Source of the DNA: Amoebidium appalachense
Taxonomy: Eukaryota; Ichthyosporea
DNA length: 64,000 nucleotides
Assembly (NCBI GenBank): GCA_963693365.1
Contig: CAVNZM010000012.1
Span: 9,114,001-9,178,000, forward strand
Direction of reading: 5' to 3'
Position 1 is the first letter of the stretch. Each line of letters opens with the position of its first letter. Positions 56,297 through 64,000 of the stretch are shown here, one piece after another. Made by a program: the position numbers and the translations under genes. The notes below the pieces were generated by a model that searched no databases, was not told the DNA's origin, and saw nothing but the letters and a program-made list of their open reading frames with translations.

Positions 56297-58979
56297 CCCA
56301 TGCCCACAACACCGACTGGGGAGTGGCCTTTTGGCCATCAACCATGTCAAAACTCTCTCTCCCTCCTAACCTCTCTAGGTCATCTGACCACTCTCCTATC
56401 CTTTTCCTACCTAAGATCTCCCTTGATCTGCTCCCCCCTCCTCCTCCCACCTTTCGCCTCCGTCTATCCCAGCTTAAGTCACAGTGGGGTAGAGTCGATG
56501 TATGTGTATGCTATGCTACGAAACACCCTATATATATGCGCCTATTAGAATCTGCACAAGCCAGGCCAGATTCACATCTCGTACTAGATACATGCACTAA
56601 CTTTATTGTTGATGATTTGATAGATCTCGGTGATTATGCTGGCGGTGGTAGGAAGGAATATCCCGATGCTCTCTTGTTACCAAACACCACTCCCGCTAGA
56701 CTAGGTGAACCCCTGTCTCAAAAGGAAAGCTTGCGCCGGCTTGCTAGTATGAATCGATTTGGCCCCCCTGCTCGTATTATTGGTGATACCACTGGAGACC
56801 CCCTCATAGACTCTGATAAGTATTTCTCGGAACTGTTTAAAGATAGGACCCCCGCTCAGAAACCTATTGTGTGGCCTGTAGACCCATCTATCCCCATAGA
56901 ATCGATCCTCCCCTTTTTCAGTCCCGATGCCATATGGTCTGTGATATCTAGTTATAGCTCTAGTAAGTCTTGTGGACCTGATGGACTCCCTGCTGGGTTT
57001 CTTAAAATCCTTGTTCCCTCCTACCCACAAAAGGAAAGTGATCGTGCTATTAAACCTGATCTTACTATCATGTTAAGCTCTCTCTTTTCTTGGTGTGTTA
57101 AATGTGGACATGTCCCGTCATCTTGGTTAGATACCTTAGTGATCCCCATAGTTAAGAAGGACTCTGAGGGCCCCATATCATCCTTTCGCCCCATTACACT
57201 AACCCAGGTTGTTCGTAGATTCTTTGAAGCTTGCTTACTTAGGTTATTTGCACATCACCCTAGGTTTCAATCTATTCTTCACATACACCCATGCCAATCC
57301 GCTTTTCGTAAAAACAATTCATGTTATGTTCAAATAATGGCACTGCACGATTCTATGCAAGTTGGTGCACAATATGTTGGCTTTATTGATTGGAAAACTG
57401 CTTACGATTCTGTCTCCCCTGGTCTCCTATGGGAAAAGCTTGCTGCACGGGGTGTACCACACTGCATTGGTGTTCTGTTAGAAGCACTCTTGTCTCAAAC
57501 CTATGGTAGAGCTGTGGTTAATGGGCATCTTTCATATGGTTTTGCTCGTACTAGAGGTCTCTTGCAGGGTTCATTGCTTAGCCCCTTTTTGTTTAACCTA
57601 TTTATAGATGATTTGGCTGTCAAGATTTACGCCGAAAACGATGACCCTATTAATAACTTTCCGCCTGCACTTCTCTATGCTGATGATCTGTCCCTCCTTG
57701 CCCGTACCCCTAGACGCCTGCAAAGATTGTTCGATGTAGTGTCAGAGTGGTGCAAGGCAAACCTTATGATCCTTAACATAGACAAATGTGGTGTTCTTGT
57801 ACCTGATATAGCTAACAATTTACACACATTTACATTATCATCTAAACCTGTACCTATAGTTCCAGAATACAAATATCTTGGTGTTCCGGTTGATTCTGTT
57901 GGTGTTATGTTTCCCCATATGGTCGAAAAGAGGGTAGAGTTGGCTCGTAAGCGGTTAGCTTTCTTCTCGGCTAATATTTTTAAAGACACACCCCTCCATC
58001 CTTCTATTAGACTTACATTTATTCGCACTTTTGTCTTCCCGGCATGTGAATATGGTTTACCCCTTCTCGCCGCTTGGATCAAGAAAGAGAGAACTAGAGC
58101 GCTTAAACCCCTGGCAAATTTCCTTGAAGCAGAAGTTGCCTCCTTTCTATCTAACAACTGTTGTAAACCTGGGCCTGTAACGCTCTCGATATATGGTCTT
58201 GTCCCAATAGCTGCTAGAGTATCCTATCTCGCGCTGAAATTCAATAAGCACATAAGCCGCTTAAAGAAGTATTTGCCCTCCCACCCTCTCTTCTCTATCC
58301 GACCTGTCCCCTCCTCACCTCTCCCCTCTTTCCTCCCCTCTCTCTCCCCTTCTCCCCTGGGCACAAATACAAATAAACCCCGCAATAGTGTGTGTGTGAC
58401 TTTGGACTGCCACTTACTTGTTAAACATGTACACAATCACAAGATAATCACGCAATATAACAAATGGAAAAAGATACCACACGACACTAGACCCGATGAA
58501 AGCATACACCTTGAAAAACTAAGCCTTATGTCTCGTTTTATATATACTGACCGCCTCAACCATATTGCCAAATATGGCACTCGCAAGTGTATAACACCTA
58601 AATACATATTACCTTCCTGTAGAACTGGTCTTTCTCTAGCTGATGGTATTATTGATCAATTACCACGCTTTTACTGTACACGTGCTATACAGTGGAGATC
58701 TAATAAGTATAAGGTGGCATCATTTGCATGCCCAAACAACACACACGCACACCAGTTTAACCGGTCATGTATCGCCAAATGTAGTTTGATAGACCACATA
58801 ATACCGCAACACACACACGTCACATTCACAACAGACACCCAGAAAGATAGCCTACCTGTAAATTACAACATCCTTGATTTTATACTAAACACGCGTAACT
58901 ACGACCTGTTTATTAGATGTATTGATTGGCTTGAGAAACACATCACTACAAAATTATAGCGCACGCGCACACACACACA

Positions 58980-59032
<53 letters not shown>

Positions 59033-59065
59033 CCAGCTGATACCGAGTGTCCCGAGGGGAGCCCC

Positions 59066-59102
<37 letters not shown>

Positions 59103-59312
59103 GGGGAACCCCAACTAATTGATTTCTCCTTGTAGTCTTTATGGTGTCTCGTAGAGAAAGTAAACCCTGATATATAGTCACCACCCGACATCTATGTACG
59201 TGATCATGATATACCGCTGAGGGGATATTCCGAGCAAAACCCCCCCCCCATACCTGAGACTGGTTCTCTTTGCCTCGAGTAAACAGCGTAAACCCCATAT
59301 ATATATAACTAC
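56297..59312 (+). mobile_element. LINE family A, copy 3 (longest)
   Basis: 5'-truncated inside the endonuclease, otherwise complete to the 3' tail. Both ends sit in AT repeats sharing an interrupted motif of about 22 bp (ATATCATAT core; 56274-56295 and 59313-59334), a likely target duplication although the sequence is simple. It lies inside R1 unit b. Confidence 0.88.
56323..58959 (+). CDS. LINE A endonuclease tail plus reverse transcriptase
   Basis: 878 codons, uninterrupted. The N-terminus includes SSDHSPILFLP near residue 20, which matches the last conserved motif of APE-type LINE endonucleases. The rest of that domain is lost by truncation, so the first ATG is probably not the original start. 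Reverse transcriptase motifs: GPDGLPAGF, FRPITLTQ, FIDWKTAYD (residue about 354), GLLQGSLLSP (412) and YADD (452). The thumb and a C-terminal domain of about 370 residues follow. No RNase H is present. Few differences separate it from copy 2, implying recent activity of the family. Confidence 0.88.
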   Translation: MAFWPSTMSKLSLPPNLSRSSDHSPILFLPKISLDLLPPPPPTFRLRLSQLKSQWGRVDVCVCYATKHPIYMRLLESAQARPDSHLVLDTCTNFIVDDLIDLGDYAGGGRKEYPDALLLPNTTPARLGEPLSQKESLRRLASMNRFGPPARIIGDTTGDPLIDSDKYFSELFKDRTPAQKPIVWPVDPSIPIESILPFFSPDAIWSVISSYSSSKSCGPDGLPAGFLKILVPSYPQKESDRAIKPDLTIMLSSLFSWCVKCGHVPSSWLDTLVIPIVKKDSEGPISSFRPITLTQVVRRFFEACLLRLFAHHPRFQSILHIHPCQSAFRKNNSCYVQIMALHDSMQVGAQYVGFIDWKTAYDSVSPGLLWEKLAARGVPHCIGVLLEALLSQTYGRAVVNGHLSYGFARTRGLLQGSLLSPFLFNLFIDDLAVKIYAENDDPINNFPPALLYADDLSLLARTPRRLQRLFDVVSEWCKANLMILNIDKCGVLVPDIANNLHTFTLSSKPVPIVPEYKYLGVPVDSVGVMFPHMVEKRVELARKRLAFFSANIFKDTPLHPSIRLTFIRTFVFPACEYGLPLLAAWIKKERTRALKPLANFLEAEVASFLSNNCCKPGPVTLSIYGLVPIAARVSYLALKFNKHISRLKKYLPSHPLFSIRPVPSSPLPSFLPSLSPSPLGTNTNKPRNSVCVTLDCHLLVKHVHNHKIITQYNKWKKIPHDTRPDESIHLEKLSLMSRFIYTDRLNHIAKYGTRKCITPKYILPSCRTGLSLADGIIDQLPRFYCTRAIQWRSNKYKVASFACPNNTHAHQFNRSCIAKCSLIDHIIPQHTHVTFTTDTQKDSLPVNYNILDFILNTRNYDLFIRCIDWLEKHITTKL

Positions 59313-59334
59313 ATATATATCATATATATATATA

Positions 59335-59877
59335 GCTACCACCCACAGCAAGTCCCATGCAATGCTCTCTCTTTGCCCCATCACTACTGTACATGTGTTT
59401 GTTGGCAACGCTGATTGTCCAAGTCTCTCTTTAAATCATTAAAAGGCGGTGAGCCATTCTCCCTAAAATGATCAATTCAGTTGCATTTGTGGGGTTGGCG
59501 GCAGGGGGGAGGGTTGGGGGGGGGGGGGGGGGGGGGAGGGGGTTAAAAGATAGCTTTTCGTGATTGCAGAGCCTGAAATGACTTTCATGATGTGAATTTC
59601 TGATTGGATCTGGGTCACAGGGTACTAGGAACACTTGAGACTGTAATGCGCTGCATTACATTTCAATGCACACGGTGGTACCACAGGCTGGTGATACCCT
59701 CCCCTCCCCACCCCCCCCTCGCCCCCTCCTCCTTCCCACGTAAAGTTTCATTCTCAACCCCTCCTGCACACATAATGTAAGCACACCTAGAAGTTCACAC
59801 AAAGACAAGCACACACACGGGCGCACATACACACACATACAAACACACACAATCACACGCGCGCGCGCACACATGCG

Positions 59878-59914
<37 letters not shown>

Positions 59915-60130
59915 ATTCGCGCGGGCGAACCCACATGCCCACCCCAGTCCCCACCATCTCCTATTCTCTCTTCTTGCCCTTGCTTCCTCCTTTTTCAGGC
60001 ATTCCCTTCGACCACAACATTTTGCTTTCCCTTTTGCCCTTCCGTGAACATTTTTTTCTCTTGCCTTCACGCTTTTCTTGTGTGCTTCCTAACTTCAAAC
60101 GGGTTAAAGGTGAGCCCGGTGTGTGTGTGT
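59335..60130. repeat. R1 unit b, right part
   Basis: Resumes with CCACCCACAGCAAGTCCC and CAATGCTCTCTCTTTGCCCC, the block found at 63030-63050 in unit c. It continues through the G run, GATTGGATCTGGGTCACAGG (59604), CA tract and CTTCCTAACTTCAAACGGG to a short GT tract at 60118. Confidence 0.75.
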
Positions 60131-61733
60131 GTGTTGAGGAGGGGGGGGGGGAACAAGTGGAAGTATGGACTAAAGCAGAGATCCGCTTTGCTGAAAACAA
60201 GTGAAACTGTAGACCCAATGGCCCGTTAGTTAAATTACAACAGAGTATAGTACATAGGTCCCACATGTGAACAACAGCTATGCAATTGTTTTTTGTCAAC
60301 AGTCTTAACTGCCCCCCCGCCTCACACTCACTGTCCACCTCCCACCCCCCCCCCCCCCCTCCCCCAACCTCGACCCCATCTCCCCTTACTGCCCCAAAAC
60401 ACACAAAGACATGGAGGGGGAAAGAAACAACATGCGATTAAGACTGGACTCTGATTAAAAGTGAGATCGGCATCTCTCCCCTGTGTGTGTTTCTGCACAC
60501 ACAGCTTGGTGCGCTCCCCCCCCCCCCCCCCCCTCCCCCCCTCCCCTTCTCCACCTGCAGGTGGCTGTGTGCAGCAACCTGATGGATGGGGAGTGGTTTT
60601 GGGAAATTTCACCCCAGTAGGGGGTCTGTATTGTAAATGTATGTTGCTTTTAGTGTGGTCACAAAGACAAACATTGTGAGGATGACACAAACACATGAGG
60701 GCTATGAGATTCATTTCTGCAGCTGAAGCATATGCCCAGCTGCTCCTTTATCTAGTCACCGTCAACCACGGCCGTGACTGCACCCGATCATTCTGTCCCA
60801 CAATCACACTTGAGAAACCATTCAGTTGAGCATAGCCGGGCTAGCTTTGCATCTACTGGGGTGACCCACCCCGTTGTGTGATGCGAGCTGCTGCAGCATG
60901 ACGATCAGCCCAAGCATTGTCATAGCATCTCACAGCCATGGACATGAGACGGTCACCCAGAACTCTTTGCTGAAAACCAAGTCTATAAGATTCCCCCTGA
61001 GGCTCCCCCCTCGCCCCCCCCCCCCCCCCCCCTCCCACCCCCTCTCCCAACCCACCCACCCACCCATCCAAAAGAAAAGAAAAAGAAAGACACGGAACCA
61101 ACATTATTATATGCAGCTTGAGTCCACAGCCGTGCAAGTTAACCGGATTCATAAAGTCATAATGGGTAGTAATTGAATGACTCACTCGTGTAGTCTGACT
61201 CAACTCGTGTGTTCATAGTTCACGGAAGTTAAGTGTGAGGAAAAAACAAATTATATGCTACTTAATTAAGGTAGGAGAAATGAAAACTGGGGGGGGGGAG
61301 GGGGGGGGGGGGGGGAGGAGGTTAGATGGGGGAAGAATTGCTGTAGTGTGTGTGTAAAAAAAAAATGAAGCAGAATTATTCTTAAAGTTTAAACGTATTT
61401 TGTTTCTTCGTATCTGGTGTCGTATAAGCAGCATTTAATTCTCCCGGCTTCCATGCGGTGATCACGTGTCATGCCATTGGGCCAAGCATCTGTATAATCA
61501 GACATCACCTGCAGGCGGCTCCTTGCACAGAATCAACACTTCAAACATGAAACCAAGTTTCACGTTTAAACATGCTCAGGCTCCGCCGACAGTGTATGAA
61601 GGAAAGCTTGGACAGCAACTCAAACCAAAAACCGAGAAGGAGCAAACGAAAAATGCACACAGACATGCACCATCATGCCGTCCACGATGCAACCATCGTA
61701 AGCTTTGTAACTAATGTAACTGTCTGCACACAG
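60131..61733. other. Diverged R1-like sequence without genes
   Basis: Includes CTGCAGGTGGCTGTGTGCAG after a C run (60514-60560) and TCCCACAATCACA .. CATAGCCGGG .. GGTCACCCAGAACTCTTTGCTGAAAAC (60796-60980), parallel to 35.4-36.4 kb. A G run is at 61290-61316. Confidence 0.45.
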
Positions 61734-62055
61734 GTATGGCATGTAAATATAACCAGTTATGCAATTTATTATTCTTACTTATTGGTTGTTTCATAACAAC
61801 ATTTTTTTTGCGCGTCAAAACTTCCATATTTGGCAAATCGGTGCGATTTCGCGCGAATTATCGTACGGTCCATGGACGATTTCGTAGACAATATATTGCT
61901 ACATATATCGATCCCCAAAGCGCCCAGGTAAGGATCCCCCCCCCTCCCCCCCCCCCTCCCCCCCCCAACACCTACACACACACACACACACAACCCCTCT
62001 GCCCCTCAACAACCCTACCCTATCCTTACAGGCCGGGTGTCACGTGAGGAATTAG
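61734..62055 (+). CDS. Possible small spliced gene or terminal exons, unrecognised
   Basis: A frame from ATG 61736 reaches a CAG|GTAAGG donor at 61927/61928. The 104-bp intron has C runs and CA repeats and ends TCCTTACAG (62031). The next exon continues in frame for eight codons to TAG at 62055. The product would be about 71 residues with one hydrophobic segment (LLFLLIGCFITTFFL) and a basic tail. An acceptor-like CTGCACACAG just before 61734 suggests an internal exon instead of a true start. No homology recognised. The splice sites are the main support. Confidence 0.28.
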
Positions 62056-62267
62056 GATCGAAACCAACCGAGTTGTTAAGCTACACCTCAAACTATTAAT
62101 ACGAGCCAATGGGAGGGCGCCTTTTCACATGCGCTGCTTCTAGACCAATCAGCTACGCATATCTCCATCAAATCCCCCAAACCCATCCTCCCAATCCCCA
62201 TCCTCGTTCTCTTCACAGTCATAAGTCCCCTCGTTGCTGTCATACCCCCCCTCTTCATCTTCATCTT

Positions 62268-63408
62268 CACGTTGTCAGGGTCTGGCAGTTTTTTTTCACA
62301 GCGTTGCTCGTAAACGTATTGACCCCTGTACTTCATCGTAAATACGACACCGAAGTTCGGGTCGTATTGCAACCCCCCCCCCCCCCCCCAAAAAAAAAGG
62401 GGGGGGGGGGGGGGGGGGGGGGATAACGAACCCTACGGCTGAAGAACCCATTTCAGATTCTGGACCCTACCCCCGATTTATCGGTATCATAAAAGTAAGC
62501 GATCTTGTATATTGTGGGTTGCTGTACTCTTGCTAAGCAAAAAAAATGGTTTCAAAATAGTTGGTGCATAATTTCGAACTCGTCCAAATGAAAATACTCT
62601 GCCGGGCCTTTGTGCTGTTTTCAACGCCTGCAGGCTGAATGCTTTTTACAACCTTATATGCCATCCCACCGTGGCTTCACATTTATGAATATATCTACCC
62701 AGTTTGATATCAATCCTGTTCATCCCGACTTGTCAATTTTTCTGCAGTTTTGTATTTGAAATTGTCCCACAATCAAAATCATTAAACCATCTACTCAACC
62801 ACAGCCATGCTACCACTTGCATGATTTGGTGACCACCCACACATGATGCCTGTTTCTGGCTGCTGCCCGCCATCTGGCACTTTTGGTCTTGTGTGGCATG
62901 CCACGGGACTATTTCCTCATGGACATATGGCCGTGGATATGATACGGTCACCCAAATTCTCTGCTGAATACACTGTGAGTGCTTCTCTGTGCGTACCCTG
63001 CAACCCTACCACCATATTGAGTTCCACACAATGCTCTCTCTTTGCCCCATCACCACTGTGTTTTTTGGCAACACTCATGTTCAAGTCTCTCCACTCAGTA
63101 AAAGGCGTTGAGCCAATCTCCCTAAAATGATCAATTAGTTGCATTTGTGGGGTTGCCGAGGGGTTGGGGGGGGGAGGGGGGGGAGAAGGGGGGGGGGGGG
63201 GGGGAGGGAGGGAGGGAGGATTCTACTGGGGTGATGTGTGTGTGGGGGAAGGGGGGAGGGGGGGAGGGGGAAATTCATGTGAATATCTGATTGGATCTGG
63301 GTCACAGGGTACTAGGGACACTTGAGACAGTAATGTGCTGCACACTGGCAGGCAAAAACTTGGTGATACCACAGGTTGGTGATATCCAACCCCCCCCCCC
63401 CCCCCCCC

Positions 63409-63442
<34 letters not shown>

Positions 63443-63672
63443 TCCCCCCCTCCGCCCCCGTCCCCCCCCTCCCCCCCCCTCCCCCCCCCCCCCCCCCCCC
63501 CCCCCCCACCCATCCGATCTTCCACTTCCCACCTTCATTATCAACCCCTCCCACACACACAATGTAAGCACACCTAACGAACACACAAAGAGATGCACAC
63601 ACACAACCCCACGCACACACCTACAAGCTCACAACATCACAGACATGCGAACGCACGTGCACGCACACACAC

Positions 63673-63742
<70 letters not shown>

Positions 63743-64000
63743 GTGCATATTCACACGCGCGAATACACACGCACACCCCTGTCCCCACCACCACATATTC
63801 TCTACCCTTCCTTCCTCCTATTCCAGGCTTTCTCTTGGACCACAATGGTTTACCTTGTCAATTGTCCTTCCCCATAACACTTCCCCCCTCCTTCCCCTCC
63901 TCCCGCACCCACCGGCACCCCCCTGGTCATCTTTACCCTTTCCTTCTATCCTTCCTTACTGCAAACTGGTTAAATAGGGGGCTGGATGTGTGTGCGTGTG
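62268..64000. repeat. R1 unit c (runs off the window)
   Basis: Begins GTTGTCAGGGTCTGGCAG, then hairpin (62341-62368), C and G runs, GAACCCTACGGCTGAAGAACC (62429), TTTCAACGCCTGCAGGCTGAA as in unit a, CTCTGCTGAATACACTG, G runs, GGATCTGGGTCACAGGGTAC (63293), C runs (63391-63507), CA tract (63670-63740), and a pyrimidine-rich stretch ending CAAACTGGTTAAATAGGGGG. Confidence 0.75.
63391..63507. repeat. C-run cluster in R1 unit c
   Basis: Three long C runs with occasional T or G; equivalents in units a and b are at 54465-54490 and 59709-59730 and are shorter. Confidence 0.88.

Overview
The window looks like nuclear DNA of a eukaryote. It has spliceosomal introns with GT..AG borders, LINE, Copia and hAT-type transposons, a multi-exon C2/transmembrane gene, secreted cysteine-rich proteins with Thr/Pro linkers, and an extreme load of simple repeats: C or G runs of 30-60 bases and long GT, CT/GA, AT and GCGT tracts. 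I saw no bacterial operons, rRNA or convincing tRNA. The species cannot be named from the sequence. A protist or other small eukaryote with a repeat-rich genome fits, but that is inference.

Layout. 1-2.6 kb: a 3' fragment of LINE family A on the minus strand. 3.5-7.2 kb: a two-exon gene for a secreted protein with seven cysteine-rich modules. 7.2-11.7 kb: simple repeats. 11.7-13.7 kb: a 5'-truncated RNase H-bearing LINE (family B) with a 15-bp target duplication. 13.9-23.5 kb: a minus-strand proteinase-K-type subtilisin gene whose Thr-rich linker is split by a 7.1-kb Copia retrotransposon (identical 765-bp LTRs, 5-bp duplication). The Copia is itself split by a 1.2-kb miniature LTR element with the same primer-binding and polypurine sites. 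24.1-25.1 kb: a non-autonomous hAT-like element. 25-31.8 kb: microsatellites and long purine tracts. 31.8-33.8 kb: two head-to-head remnants of LINE family C, with a third at 40.4-41.2 kb. 33.8-38.3 kb: decayed copies of a long repeat, here called R1, and a 20-bp-spaced array of small palindromes. 41.6-44.1 kb: LINE A copy 2. 45.0-50.5 kb: an intact-looking five-exon minus-strand gene for a 505-aa MCTP-like C2/transmembrane protein. 52.6-64 kb: tandem R1 units of about 2.3 kb, one split by LINE A copy 3 (56.3-59.3 kb).

Two host genes are well supported (the secreted modular protein and the MCTP-like protein) and one is disrupted (the subtilisin). Nearly everything else is mobile or repetitive. 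The most notable points are the Copia family whose Gag start lies in the LTR and whose primer-binding site matches the half-initiator-tRNA type of Drosophila copia; the miniature element that probably parasitises it; and the R1 repeat with its conserved hairpins.
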